The notes under the pieces: generated by a model | Told to the model about the DNA's origin: nothing | What the model saw: only the letters and a program-made list of their open reading frames with translations | Databases searched by the model: none | Made by a program: the position numbers and the translations under genes | Assembly: GCA_035578175.1 (NCBI GenBank) | Contig: JAQMRL010000002.1 | Span: 131,690,171 to 131,754,170, forward strand | Reading direction: 5' to 3' | Source of the DNA: Catonia carolina | Lineage: Eukaryota; Arthropoda; Insecta; Hemiptera; Achilidae | DNA: 64,000 bases | In this document: positions 1 to 11,469 of the stretch, in pieces | How positions within the stretch are numbered: position 1 is the stretch's first letter | Layout: the number at the start of each line of letters is the position of its first letter

Positions 1-677
1 GAAGAAGAAGAAGATAATTACCTTAATGCCCTAATGTAATTAATATAAATGTAGTAATTTAATTACTTCATATCATATAGATAATTAAGTTACTGTCACT
101 TTTGTTGATGTTCTATTCTTAGGTTTTGTATTATCACTGAGATTTCGAACAAGGTGACTAAATGAAATAGATAAACTCCTCTATTCTCTTCTAGCAGAGT
201 TAAATCAGTGAAGAATTTGTATTATGATGATAAACCAAGTATATTAACGCTTTAAGCGTTTTTACAGATACCATACGTTTACAACATCATTGTCAATCTT
301 ACAGACGTTTTTAACAGAAACTTCCTGAAAACGAAAACCGACTCATACGAAACCTCTTACATGTCACATTTACCCGGTAATCTCCCACGCAGTTTCATAG
401 AAGATGGAGTAGAGACGTCTTTCAATAAATAAAACAATAATCCAGGGAGTCTTACTACTGAGTACTGTTCTCCCTCAAGTCATTCACGTCATATTTTCAT
501 CCAATATCACAAAAAGCAATTCTCAAATTTACTAGTGTAGGTACGTTGTTATTTTTTACATTGTTATAAAGTTGTAAATAACATTAATAAAGTTTTTTTC
601 TATATTTAGGAAGTTCACAATCTGTTGGAAACAATCAGTAAATGTGATAACACAAAATTTGGAAAAAAATTAACATG
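1..677. other. AT-rich non-coding stretch with (GAA)n at the left edge
   Basis: Positions 1-14 are a GAA repeat. Several LINE copies in this window end in GAA or similar short repeats, so this could be the tail of an element lying to the left, but that is inference. The remainder shows no reading frame of note and no repeat I recognise. Confidence 0.4.
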
Positions 678-1588
678 GTAAATAAACGTGATCAAATTAT
701 ACGTGCAGGAGGCACTCAGGATATGGAGGAGGAAGTGTCAAGGGATGGGAATAGATACAGGAGAGGATAATTTGTACACCCTCTTCTTTGCAGATGATCA
801 GGTGGTGTTGGCAAATGATGAGGAGGATATGGCTTACATGTTTAGGAAGTTAAAGGAGGAGTACATTAAGTGGGGAATGAAGATAAATATTAATAAGACA
901 GCTTATGTGGTAATAGGAGAGCGGGGAGGAGATTTAGTACTTGAGGCAGAGGTAGTGAGGAATATGACAAGTTCAAGTACTTAGGAACACTCTTTTCTGA
1001 AGATGGAGGATGTGAGGAGGACATCAGATCTAGGGTCGGTCAGGGAAGGGCGGCAATTCGAAAGCTGAACAGTATATTGTGGCCTCCAAAAATAAGTTTA
1101 AGAACAAAAAAAGTTATATATAATGCAGTTGTTGAGCCAATTACAACTTATGGAGCAGAGTGTTGGCAAATCAGCAGCCGAAATGTTCATTATTGGGAGG
1201 CTTTGGAGATGGATTTTTTCCGCAGAGCTTGTCGGCTTTCGAGAATGGACCGAGTTAGGAATGAGGTAATAAGGAACAGAGTTGGAAGACCTCATTCTAT
1301 TGTGGATAGGATTGAAGGAAGGCAACTGGAGTGGTATGGGCATGTACAACGCATGAGTGGGGAGAGGTGGCCAAAAAAGATTTTGGAGTACTGTCCAGCA
1401 GCAAGACGGAGGAGAGGTAGGCCTAGAGGAACATGGAGAGAGGGAGTGCGAAGGGCGATGGAAGAAAGAGATTTAGGAGAACGGGACTGGATGGACAGGA
1501 GGAGGTGGAGATCGAGATGCGGGATGCGGAGTAATCTGTAGGAACCCCGCATAAAGTAAAGTAAAGTAAAGTAAGTAAATAAACGTGA
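678..1588 (+). mobile_element. 5'-truncated non-LTR retrotransposon with 14-bp TSD
   Basis: The insert (692-1574) is flanked by a perfect 14-bp duplication, GTAAATAAACGTGA, at 678-691 and 1575-1588. It starts abruptly inside the reverse transcriptase and ends in a GTAAA-type short repeat (about 1553-1574). TSD, 5' truncation and a repeat tail together are the hallmark of target-primed reverse transcription. The clade is not certain; the C-terminus resembles RTE/BovB-like insect LINEs. Confidence 0.9.
692..1541 (+). pseudogene. LINE reverse transcriptase, C-terminal part, one frameshift
   Basis: The fragment encodes the end of a LINE reverse transcriptase, which would copy element RNA at a nicked target. 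The first part (to about 960) carries the catalytic motif FADDQVVLA followed by the motif-D region (INKT). The second part (about 960-1541) reads KYLGTLFSEDG, then YGAECW, then the basic tail with WYGHVQRM and RRRGRPRGTW that is typical of LINE C-termini. The two parts lie in different frames. The shift falls near 957-962 and equals a net loss of one base. The endonuclease domain and the N-terminal RT motifs are absent because the insertion is 5'-truncated; the apparent GTG start at 688 lies in the flanking TSD and is not a real start. Apart from the shift the frame is clean, so decay is modest. Confidence 0.85.
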
Positions 1589-3900
1589 GTGGAGACACAG
1601 TCCAGTGACAGAACTCCGACGTGAAAAGATAAGTGTAGCATTAAGTGCAGTATTTAGAATACTGTAATGGATAGTCGATTACAGCACTACGTTAATTGAT
1701 GAGGTCCCGGCTCCAATCGACGTTTTAGACGTCTTATTGGGTTCTTTGGAAGAGTCTGGGTAGCCAGATTTGAGATCAATGGGTTATGGTGGTTCACGAG
1801 TTTCTTCCTAAATTTTGTATAGAGTTTTAAGAAAACGTCATTTATGTAGGGTACGTTTAGGTCTGAGTGTAGCGTTTAATTGGTTACATAATAGAGGGCG
1901 TTAATTATCCTCCGTAAAAGCTTTGATTGGAAACGCTGAATTTTTGCTAATACCGATGGTTTTGCACAGCAGTAAAGCTGACTGGCCATCTCCATATCGG
2001 TCGAAGGTAGGTGTTGTAAATGGTTAATTTTGATGTAGTTGGTAACTTGGATTTGCGTGAAAGAAGTCTGTACAACTGTTTGAACCTGTCCTGGAATGCT
2101 ATTCTCGTTTTATCCACGTGTACATTCCACGTGAGCCTCTTATCCAGATATACTGTAAACCTAGATAACGGTTAGATTCAGAAGTGTAAACAATAAATAA
2201 AGTAAAAGTAAATTTTTGTCGTCAAATCGACGGTTTAATTATTAGTAACTACAGTGGTACAGTGGGTTAAAATACAATATATATATATTTCTTCTAATTA
2301 AAACTTTTAGTCCTCCAGCCTGGGATAAAATCTCGATTTCATGGTCCAGTATGTTAACACCTGTACCTACGACAGAGTTTGCTTCTTTTAGATTTTTATT
2401 AATTTATAATTTTATTTAAAGCCATTTATTAGATGGCCTAAAAACTCATAACAGCTTTAAATCGCTTGTCCTTTTATGTAGTAATCAGATCCACTCAGGT
2501 GATACAATTAGGTTTCTGGTACGATATATTATTACCGCCCTACATTACTCCTCTACTCTTTCCTTTTTCAAAATTTTTGAAAATAATTTACGGGAAAAAT
2601 ATCTTATAAATGATATCACGTCCAATTATTTTGTATAGAAAGTTATTAAAACTTCCAAAATTCAAAGACATTTTACTATGTTTTTATGTAACAAATTTTT
2701 TAAACTTATCCTAACACACAATCAGTTAATTTGAAGTCAAATTTCTGTCCTTCCACTGGTGAAGATTCATAAGTTACTGATGTCAACAAATTTCGTGTTT
2801 CTACTACTACTGTTTTGATTGTACTGTCATGATTTTTCTCTTTCAACATGTAAGGTTGTATGAAAAGTTAAACTCTTTAAGTTTAATTTTCCATAAGTCA
2901 AGTTTTATGTTTAGTTACATAATATAATTTAAAAAAAAAATACGGTTTAACCTAACATTAATTTAGTAACCTACTGAAATTATTTACGATTTAACACGTT
3001 CACCATAATCGTGGAATTTTAAAAACAAACTATAAAGGTATAATAAATATACCTAAGATATTAAGCCTATTGAATGAGAAAAAGATTTTATTCTGCAACC
3101 TAGGAGAATCCCGCGTGTTCGTTCATCCGAATTTAGAATTATATAGTCCACCTACCATTAAAAACTAACCTATTATAATTATAAATTCCCAGCAATAAAA
3201 ATTTTATAATGACTATTTTAAAAAGGGACTTCAATACACAAAAAGCATTTACGTGTATATCAGAAGACATAAATATTTATATTTACAAGAGTGGGATATA
3301 TATATAAGTATATGTAGACGGGCCAGCTACGTTGGCGTAGACAGTCAAGTTTTATGGTCATCACTTTTTTCTGATGAAATGTACATTAATAAATAAATAA
3401 ATAAATATAATAGGGGACCCGTAAATTACTTCTTAGTATAATCAAAATTTATTATAAGTTTAGGTCCTACATATTTATATAATTTTATTTGTTTTATTAT
3501 TTTATTGCTCTTAAAACTTACGCACTCAAAATTTTATTATCCACCGACGAATGACTTTATTAATTTATTTTTTTCTCTCAAAGACATCGTCCACTTTGAA
3601 ACTGAATAAGACCTCCTACAAATATTATTCCTGACAAAAAATAAGAAAATATTGTAGTGTATTCTAGATTAACTATTTACTGTATTATTTATTTTAAAAC
3701 TAGAAAGATGTATATTTTAACGAAATAAATTATATATTTTTTTAAATTAGTAATGAGACTAATCATTGAAAATGTAGTGAGTAAACATGAATTTATACAT
3801 TTATTTTTGAACACTTTTTTGACACTTTTAATTGAAATTTAGTATTTGTTATTAAATTAATATAACAATTTTTAAATATGAAGCTAATGTTTCAAAACTT
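1589..3900. other. Non-coding stretch, no recognisable element
   Basis: Mostly AT-rich single-copy-looking sequence. It holds short TA runs (near 2278-2290 and 3296-3312) and ATAA runs (near 3390-3408). I see no reading frame above background, no RNA gene and no dispersed repeat shared with the rest of the window. Confidence 0.4.
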
Positions 3901-3901
3901 G

Positions 3902-4452
3902 ATTTACGTGAATGAGCGAGCAGCCATCACCACAGTCCTACAGTTGCCCAAGAAGTCTCTTGGCCAGAGGCGCTTCAAACGTCTGCGCTGAGCACCCGGT
4001 ATCGCCCTAGTGTACATGTTTTGTATGAGAGAGTTGTCATGTAATTCAAATTTGTCATGCATCGTCTTGTATAGTTGTTTCGCAACATCAATTACGCATG
4101 GGATTTGCAAATTTTTGTGCAACATTGAGTTTGTGATCTAAAAGGGGCATTGCGTTATCGTTCGTAGAATCTTGTTCTGAATCGCTTTTATACGTTTCGT
4201 GTGTGAATTTTTAGCAGATCCCCAAAGTTGAACTCCATAATTCCAGATTGGCCTTATGACAGTATTGTAGATTGTTAATTTGTGTGACATGCTTAATTTA
4301 GAACGTTTATCAAGTAAGCGTTTAAGTTGATAGAAGCGTGTTTTGAGTTTGTGGTGTGTGTGTGTGTAACATGTGCGTTCCATGTAAGTTTTCTTCCTTT
4401 GACAAAAAACAGTTTGAAAAAACACTTTATCAAAAAAAACATTTTTGAACAC
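3902..4452 (-). pseudogene. Jockey-type LINE reverse transcriptase, C-terminal remnant
   Basis: Read on the minus strand, the frame gives the end of a Jockey-clade reverse transcriptase: LTIYNTVIRPIWNYGVQLWG, then a KRIKAIQNKILRTIT segment, and after a stop LQIPCVIDV and RRRLKRLWPRDF, which closely resembles the family's usual last 80 residues. A single in-frame TAG at 4138-4140 divides it. A frameshift also lies in a (GT)n run at about 4352-4370: the family-like residues upstream (GRKLTWNAHVTHTH) are in another frame and the downstream ones continue in this frame. Catalytic motifs are missing (5' truncation near 4410). No clear poly(A) or TSD was found. This is a dead copy. Confidence 0.8.
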
Positions 4453-5288
4453 TTTGACAAAAAAATTTCATCATAACAAATATATAAAAATAAAAACGAA
4501 CACAAAAGTCAGAAATAAAATTCTTTCAAGATATCTCTAAGGAATTTTAAAAATAAGAACTGCAGTTATGTAAGGAGATAGATTATCGCTATTAGCTATT
4601 ATTTAACTGTTTTTCGGATAAAGTAATAAAGGAATAGGGAAAACAACTGGTGATGAGCAACTCCATGCAGATATGTTACAGAGATGTATAAAAACTTAAG
4701 ATATATAGCCTATATCAAAATTTGAGCACCCAGATGAAAATGGTTTTATTAAAATGGTTTTATTTTTTTCTGGTCTTATTAATGTTTTAATATTTTAGAA
4801 ATTATCGTCATTAGTCTCCAAAACTAATATTTTCTCTTAAAGTATTTACTGAATTAATTTTATTCAAATATAGATTTAGGCCTGGCAATATTTTTTCAGC
4901 TTTTGCAGTTGATACGAATTTAGTATCTAATATCACAGACACAATAACGAGACAAGTTCAATTATTATAAGAGTATGAATAAAATACTTAAAAAAGATAT
5001 CGTTTTAAAAAACTGAGTATATGAGTAATAAGAAAGAAAATTCAAAATACTTATTATTATTTTGGAAAATGCAACTCCTAAACTACCAACTCAAGATCTA
5101 AACTCAAAATAAATGGATCTAGGAAATAAACTCCGATTTGAAGGACTTAAACAAAAATCAAGAAATTATCTAAATAATGAAAAGATAATCTCTTGAAGAA
5201 AATAAACTAACCTTTCAAGAAAAGAAAACATCATTATAACTGAGAAAATTAGGGTCACCAGATCAAAAAAATATGAACGGATGTGTCG
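4453..5288. other. Non-coding stretch, nothing recognised
   Basis: AT-rich sequence with A-rich runs (about 4980-5260). No coding frame, RNA gene or shared repeat could be identified. Confidence 0.35.
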
Positions 5289-5475
5289 TTCAGGTCCATC
5301 AGCCAAACGGCCGGTTTGAGCATCTCGAGGCTTTACTAAGTAAAACGAGGTCTTTGGTAGTTTACAATTGCCTTCCTCACTGAGTTAAAAAGTATGCTTA
5401 CCAGCATGCCAGGCCCTCTAAAAACCTTTATCTACCTTTACCCAGCTCGTAACACCTTCACATCATTCACCATTA
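5289..5475 (+). repeat. Dispersed repeat C, partial copy
   Basis: This begins with a GGTC..TCAGCC..GGCCGGTTTGA block and continues through TTTACTAAGTAAAACGAGG, CCTTCCTCACTGAG and CATGCCAGGCCCTCT. The same order of blocks recurs at 40432, 50215 and, inverted, at 50672 and 31850. No coding potential. Type unknown (SINE or MITE). It abuts a repeat D fragment. Confidence 0.75.
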
Positions 5476-5635
5476 TTATTTATGAAATTTTTCACTTTTT
5501 AGCGATTTTCTCATTAGCGACTCCTACAATTTTTTTAAATCGCTTCATTTACATAATTTGTATGCTCTACAAAATAGGGTAAGCGCCATATCTGCTAAAA
5601 TTCTTAGGGGCCTGTACTCTCATGGTAATTTTTTG
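5476..5635 (-). repeat. Dispersed repeat D, fragment
   Basis: It matches the inner part of repeat D read on the minus strand: the GTGAAAAAT block, the run encoding the A-rich 'AAAAATCG'-type segment, and the block TGTAGAGCATACAA / CTACAAAATAGGGTAAGCGCCAT. The same blocks lie at 34830-34950, 23810-23900, 52270-52400 and 63440-63540. Confidence 0.7.
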
Positions 5636-5659
5636 TTTGTTTTGATTGCGACCTTAATA

Positions 5660-5738
5660 TGCATTAACAGAAATTGCACTCCACCATCTGCATTAGCAGA
5701 AATTGTAAAACAGTGAAGGCGTAAAACAAACAAAAAAT
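5660..5738 (+). repeat. SINE-B 3' tail fragment
   Basis: It contains CATCTGCATTAGCAGAAATT, then AAACAGTGAAGGCGTAAAAC and an A-rich end. This is the tail shared by the SINE-B copies at 23027-23194, 17561-17640, 30550-30706 and 62695-62755. The tRNA-like head is missing. Confidence 0.6.
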
Positions 5739-6561
5739 ATCATGCACGTTTTACCTCTGTATAATATAGTACACTCCCAACATAGTGTTTTAAGAATTTT
5801 TTCCTAATCTGTAAATTAAAGTGATCCTATGAGGTCGTAAAAGCTAAAAAAGATTATTTAAAAAAACACATAGGCATTCGATCAGTTTCTTTTTAATTAA
5901 TTACATTACAAACTAGAAGTATAATGCACCTTGCTTACTAATTTACTCTTAATTTATTTTATTCTAACCTTATTGTTAAAAAAGTTTAGAAAATATTTCT
6001 TTGTAGTTATAATAATTATTATTTAGTTCACAGAATAACGGGCTATAGTTAGTGAAGATGCTGTACCCAGAAATGCCTCGTAACTCAGAGATAAGTTGTG
6101 ACAGGTAAGTGGGAACTAGTTATTTCTAAAGTTGAATTGCTATTCAGTCGGCTATATAATTTCTATACACAATACGATTCAGTAGAGTACAGTACAGTTG
6201 TATTTCCTAAAGCCCTTTAAAGGTTCGCGGTAATACAATATATAAGTAGCTTAGTTTTTAAATTAATCGGATAATAGTAGTATTGAAGTAAAGTTATATC
6301 AAGTAAATAACAAACTATTAAATTAAATAACTTTACACTCATACACTCTCGTGTAAGTTGTCGGTTATTACTGGTTGATGTCAGTCGGCAATATCTTTTG
6401 TTTTACAGCGATTAATTCACTTAGGCAAGAATTATTATATATTTTAATACGTGTATAGAAAATTTAATTAATTGTATATTACTTATCTGTAAAGATTATC
6501 AAATTTTGTATTATCAACTCTATTTCTATCACTAATTAAGATTTATTAATATCTATTATTA

Positions 6562-6600
<39 letters not shown>

Positions 6601-7057
6601 TATTAATATATATTGATGTATTTACTAAATAATTTTTTAAACATTGTTTTTTTAGTTTCCCACTTTTAATCACCGATAGCGTACAAGAATATAATGAAAC
6701 TACGGGAGGAGTCTGCTTTCAAAAATATTTTCTTGTGTTAAAAATTATTAAAACGTTTTATGTGCTTGTGATGCAGCTACCCGTTTAATAAAATCCCGAA
6801 TTTAAATTCAAACTGATTCTCTAAAATCAAATTGTGGGTTGAAAAACAACCATTTTTTAGTAAACGGAGGAACTTTGGGTCAGTATATTTATGGAATTAT
6901 TGTCAAATCGAAGGAACATCTTATACAAAAGGACCGCGTATGGTTACACACTCTTTTGAATATGATATTCATAAATTATTTTCTTTCCTTTTATACTATG
7001 TTTTTTAAATCGAATGAAGAGATCTTAATAATTTAAAAAAAATTCAGATAACTAATT
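5739..7057. other. Non-coding stretch with (ATT)n microsatellite
   Basis: It holds an ATT repeat at about 6553-6601 and AT-rich unique sequence. A small ATG-initiated frame ending at a good splice-donor match lies at 6058-6110 (see findings). No recognised element. Confidence 0.4.
6553..6601 (+). repeat. (ATT)n microsatellite
   Basis: About fifteen uninterrupted ATT units followed by TTTATTAATATA. Confidence 0.95.
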
Positions 7058-7215
7058 ATGGGCTCTAAGAGCTTACTTGAAGAGCATGAACAGAACACCG
7101 AGTGGGTAGAAAAAAGAAGAAATGCCTACAGTGAACGAATCCTGAGATTATGGGCTGCAAAAATAGCTTCCGGGATAGTTTATAGTCACCTCACGTGGTC
7201 CTACACGAGGGAAAA
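7058..7215 (+). pseudogene. LINE-E C-terminal fragment
   Basis: The frame reads EEHEQNTEWVEKRRNAYSER followed by LRLWAAKIAS. The same C-terminal segment appears, more decayed, at 21170-21240 and 21790-21900 (TGWTEEKRKAYYER and MWAAKTA). It is the extreme end of a LINE family I call LINE-E here. It retains no catalytic motif, and the reading frame past about 7190 is probably 3' flank. Clade not assigned. Confidence 0.65.
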
Positions 7216-7419
7216 ATATATGTTATGTATATTTGAAGGTAAATTTCCCCGTAAGCTATTAAAATTTTCTCTAAAGAATATTTTTTGCAAAAATATCATT
7301 AAATAATTTAAAATTATTTTTCTTCTTCAAATAAACCTGTCCAGGTTCAGAGTCTGAGATTTAGCATTTTTAATTAAAAAAATTCAGTTTTGTTAAATCA
7401 CCAGAGTACTAAAAATGAC

Positions 7420-7665
7420 AGAGACCTGACAGTTGGTACGGTACGGGCATGTCCAATGAATGGCAGCGGACAAATGGCTCCGGAGCATTCCTTTGCAATC
7501 CAGAAAATATGAAAAGAGGTCACCTTGGAGAACATGGATACTAGGAATCCAAGATAATATAGTAACAAGGAATCTCAGAAAGGATGACTGGGAAGACAGA
7601 AGACGATAAACTGTAGTATACTGGAAACGGAGAAATCCGTAAGACTCACAGCAAAAGAGTAAAAT
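7420..7665 (+). pseudogene. LINE C-terminal fragment, two stops
   Basis: Translation gives RYGHVQ, a stop, MAADKW..SIPLQSRKYEKR, then SPWRTWILGIQDNIVTRNLR and KDDWEDRRR before a second stop. It resembles the 'WYGHVQRM ... GRPRRTW ... WEDRRRW' tail of LINE reverse transcriptases such as the copy at 692-1541. Badly decayed, no TSD found. Confidence 0.7.
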
Positions 7666-8598
7666 TAATACGCATATAAAGCAGTGTAGCTGAATTCAAG
7701 GCGACAGAAATGGTAAATGTGTCATTATTGTTGTTTAAATCAACAGCTAAACAAGTGTTTTTCAATGGTGCTCGTTATCATGGTCTGAACACGGTGAGCA
7801 CCCCAAAACGATGAACTATTACACTAGTTTAATTCAACATAACGAACCCGCTCTGTTTCAAATACGTAACAAAAAATAATAGTTTTATGATTTCATAATG
7901 AAAAGACCAAAAAATTAATATTAAATTCTATTGTATACATTAATATTTTTTCTTTATGATAATAATTTCTTCTCTCAATCTTTCTTATCAAAGTGTACAA
8001 GAAATTAATAGATATCTTTTATAAGTATTGATTGAAAACGACTGTTTATTGTTGTATGAGAAATGGGCCGTTTATCATTAATAATGATTTTTCACGTTAT
8101 AATGAAGTTGTCAGATCGGAACCAATGGCCATATTGTGATCGTTAAAGAATGATGAAGATATTTCACTGTTTATTGTTTGAGGTTCATCTCTTTTGAATA
8201 TGATATTCAAAAGATATACACTAATAATATCTCATAATTATTTTGTTCGTGCATAAAGCATTTTCTATGCACTAGACGGCGCCTTTTCAATTTGTTAAAC
8301 GTCTTGGTGTAATTTTAGTATCATCTGTGGGGGTAATGATTTGTATTACTCCCAACAGGTAGACGTTATGGAATTAAAAGATAAATAAAGTACTGAATAT
8401 TACATTCCCTTAAAATACATTTTCATTGCCTTATCAATCCAAAAAATGTATGTATTCAAACGTAAAACATTTCCTCCCGTATTTTTTAACAGCACATTAA
8501 TTAATCAGTATTATAATACTTTCATCCTCTTTTATTTTAAAATATAGAATTTATGGAAATATTTTCTACAAAGAAAACTGTAATACATTCGCAATCAT
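7666..8598. other. Non-coding stretch, nothing recognised
   Basis: AT-rich sequence without frames, RNA genes or repeats shared with other parts of the window. Confidence 0.35.
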
Positions 8599-8699
8599 TT
8601 AAGGGGGAAGTCTACCTTTATTTTAAACCAAAAAACTTTTTGTGACATTTTTTGTTTATAAATATAAATAAATATAAATAGGTGTCATAGTGGTAAAAA

Positions 8700-9015
8700 A
8701 TAAAAAAAAAATTTTAGGAAACGCTATTATTTAACAATTAATCAAAAGAAAAATGAACTAAAAAGAAAAAAATAAAAAAATTTACAAAAAAAAAACAATC
8801 ACAGACATTACAGTTAAAATAAAAGCGTGGCGCATTAATATATATAATATTTATTGTAAAATATTCGTTGTAATATTATATATATTAATGCGCCACGCTT
8901 TTATTTTAACTGTAATGTCTGTGATTGTTTTTTTTGTAAATTTTTTTATTTTTTTATTTTTAGTTCATTTTTCTTTTGATTAATTGTTGTAGCGTTTCCT
9001 AAAAATTTTTTTTTT
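8700..9015. repeat. Near-perfect ~150-bp-arm palindrome
   Basis: The arms, about 8700-8850 and 8866-9015, are reverse complements with few mismatches. The clearest block is TAAAAGCGTGGCGCATTAAT on the left and its exact complement on the right. The loop is about 15-30 bp around TTATTGTAAAATATTCGTTG. Confidence 0.9.
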
Positions 9016-9150
9016 TAATATTTTTTTTTGTAAATTTTTTTTATTTTTTTATTTTTAGTTAATTTTTTTTATGTAATTGTTAAATAAAAGCGTTTTTTAA
9101 ATTTTTTAATTTTTTTTTTAATTTTTTTAAAAATTTTAAAATTTTTTTTA

Positions 9151-9612
9151 CAAACACCTCCACAGCGTATTGTCATCGAAGATAAACAAGTGTACAAAGT
9201 TTGATTCATATTGATACGGTAGAAGTATTAAAATTTTAAGTTGCAAGATTTGATGGATCCAAGAGTAAGTTAAATTAAAAGCGTTATAAAATTTTAAAAT
9301 TTTAAAATTTTTTTTTACAAACACCTCCACAGCGTATTGTCATCGAAGATAAACAAGTGTGCAAAGTTTGATTCATATTGATACGGTAGAAGTATTAAAA
9401 TTTTAAGTTGCAAGATTTGATGGATCCAAGTGTAAGTTAAATTAAAAGCGTTATAAAATTTTAAAATTTTTTTTTACGAACACCTCCACAGCGTATTGTC
9501 ATCGAAGATAAACAAGTGTGCAAAGTTTGATTCATATTGATACGGTAGAAGTATTAAAATTTTAAGTTGCAAGATTTGATGCTTCCAAGAGTAAGTTAAA
9601 TAAAAGCGTTTA
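9151..9612 (+). repeat. Three tandem repeats of ~160-167 bp
   Basis: Units start at 9151, 9318 and 9477 with the shared CAAACACCTCCACAGCGTAT (CGAACACC in the third). Each runs through ATCGAAGATAAACAAGTGT, TGATACGGTAGAAGTATTAA and AGATTTGATGGATCCAAG, and ends AAAAGCGTT. Copies are nearly identical; spacing is 167 then 159. An open frame inside the first unit is a by-product. Confidence 0.95.
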
Positions 9613-10140
9613 AAAAAAACTTACTAATTTTGTTTTATCGTTTTCCGCAAGTTATATTATTTGCGTGTAGCTAAAATACTAGAATGAATATAACTTTTGA
9701 TCTTTAATTTTTTTAAATTGTTCACATTTTTACATTTTGTGATCTGATAGAAACTTTTTTACTGTAATCTTTATATAGAATTTCTAAAATTAGCTCAATT
9801 ACATAAAAATGAAGTAAATTTTTGCTTACTTATTAAAACAATTATTTTGATCCTTACGGACGATATCTTAAAAAGCTTCTTACAGATCACAGGGCAGTAT
9901 TTTCTCTTTAATTTGACATACCTTTAAATAAATTTGATTAAGTAATTAAAAAGATTTGATTGTTCTAAGATTGCGCTAAAACTGCCATTTTGGTTTATTT
10001 AAAGGGGCGGGTAAATATTTTTTAAACTTAGAATACTTTTTAAATGATTTTACATTTTTATACTGTTCTATTGTGCTAAAAAGTTCATTGCTTCTGAGTA
10101 TAAATTAAAAATTAAAAACTAAGGTAGGCTCCCCCCTTAA

Positions 10141-11334
10141 AAAATATGTAATATAGAATAAGCAAGAATATTGTAATCAGAGATCTGTAATTAATTAATT
10201 ATTTATTGACAATTTGTAAATAATACTTATTATTATAATATTATTTCATCACTGTCCTTTCCTCAGCTTAGTCTTTGCCTTATTCAGGAAAGTAATTTCT
10301 TTTCAAATAGATAACAAATTATGTAAAATTAATATAATGGAAATACATAAATAAATTACACAAAAGATTGAAACCGCAATCCGTCCAGCTTGCCGTAAGT
10401 TTACTGGAAAACTTAGAAATAACGAGACAATTAAGCGTAAATATCTAGCTATCTGTATCAAACAAACTTAAAGCAATCATGATATTTCTACGAAATTACA
10501 TGTAAATGTTTGAATGTGTATAAATCTTCAATATTTTCAAAATTTCTTGTTTTTATCAATGCTTCCTTTCTTACAAAACCGTATAGGCGTGTATCTGCAT
10601 TAGAACTACTTAATTGAGGCCTATAACAGGTGGAACAATCACGATGATAGAGACATCAGACAGCAGAATGGAACGAGTAAAGTCGTAATTATCATCGGCT
10701 GACAGCTGTAAAGTCAACTGTCCCGGCAGTTTCCGGATTTTACTGTACTCTAAGGGATGCATTGAGAAAGTCATAAAGGAATATATTCTCCCTGAAATAC
10801 ATTCAGTTACTGTTTAAGAGGGACATTTAGTAAAATGTTCTGAAGCTTTGAAAGGAGTTTTGTGAGTTGAAATTATGTTTAAAGTTGTATAATGAAGGAG
10901 AACGTTTAATTTCACCAGCACTGGTTGAAACGCTCGGCTGACTGGAAATGACTGGAGTATGACAATATTATCTTCACTTCTCTCCTCCGATCTCACCCCC
11001 AAAATGACTTCAACTTTCAACTTTATCTTCAGCCACTAACGCTTCGCAAATATGCAATTATTATTCCTTTGCAAAGTTCTCTTATATGATATCATCTGAA
11101 ATAATAAATTAATGTAGCAAACTTACTTCATATAAGACGCATTAAAACTTTATCAAATGATTTATATTTAAACATCTAAATCAAGGGAAAGTATTATTAA
11201 GATAATTTTAAACTTTGTCAACGTTCGCTGTCATATTGTAATACTTCATTTAAGTTTCATTTAAATTCACATCAAGATTTTGTTCATTAAGGACCACTGT
11301 GGATTATGAAACGCTGAGGTTTACTTGCAATTTT
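10141..11334. other. Non-coding stretch, nothing recognised
   Basis: Mixed AT-rich sequence. The part at 10600-11020 is less repetitive and somewhat richer in GC than its surroundings. The longest frame there, on the minus strand, resembles nothing I know and has no supporting context. Confidence 0.35.
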
Positions 11335-11411
11335 TTTAGACTCTAGCCGGGGATCAAACCTGAGATCGTCCGCTTTGTATGCTAGTGAGCTAACCACTGA
11401 GCTACGGAGAA
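11335..11411 (-). repeat. tRNA-derived sequence (SINE head or tRNA pseudogene)
   Basis: On the minus strand an A box TAGCTCAGTGG (11404 downward) fits the Pol III consensus exactly. A degenerate B box GGTTTGATCC follows at 11360-11351. The acceptor stem cannot be formed by the flanks, so it is not a working tRNA gene. Confidence 0.65.
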
Positions 11412-11469
11412 AATCATGCAACAATTTTGATAGATTAATAAATTTACTTCAGAAATTTATATAATATAG

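Larger units (their letters stand above)
8599..10140. mobile_element. TTAA-flanked TIR element, non-autonomous, 1.53 kb
   Basis: A TTAA lies at 8599-8602 and again at 10137-10140. Just inside, the left end reads GGGGGAAGTCTACCTT and the right end, reverse-complemented, reads GGGGGGAGCCTACCTT, followed in both by an A/T run: imperfect TIRs of about 25 bp. TTAA duplication is the signature of piggyBac-like transposases, but no transposase is encoded, so superfamily is inferred. The inside is a long palindrome (8700-9015) and three tandem repeats (9151-9612). Confidence 0.8.

Noticed and set aside
2310..2385. tRNA-like sequence on the minus strand
   Set aside because: Weak A- and B-box-like matches with several mismatches in each, and no second copy in the window.
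9151..9612. CRISPR-like array
   Set aside because: Units of about 160 bp repeat over their whole length with no unique spacers, inside a TIR element of a eukaryotic genome.
11335..11411. Functional tRNA gene on the minus strand
   Set aside because: A box is perfect, but the B box is degraded and the acceptor stem does not pair, so it is kept only as tRNA-derived sequence.
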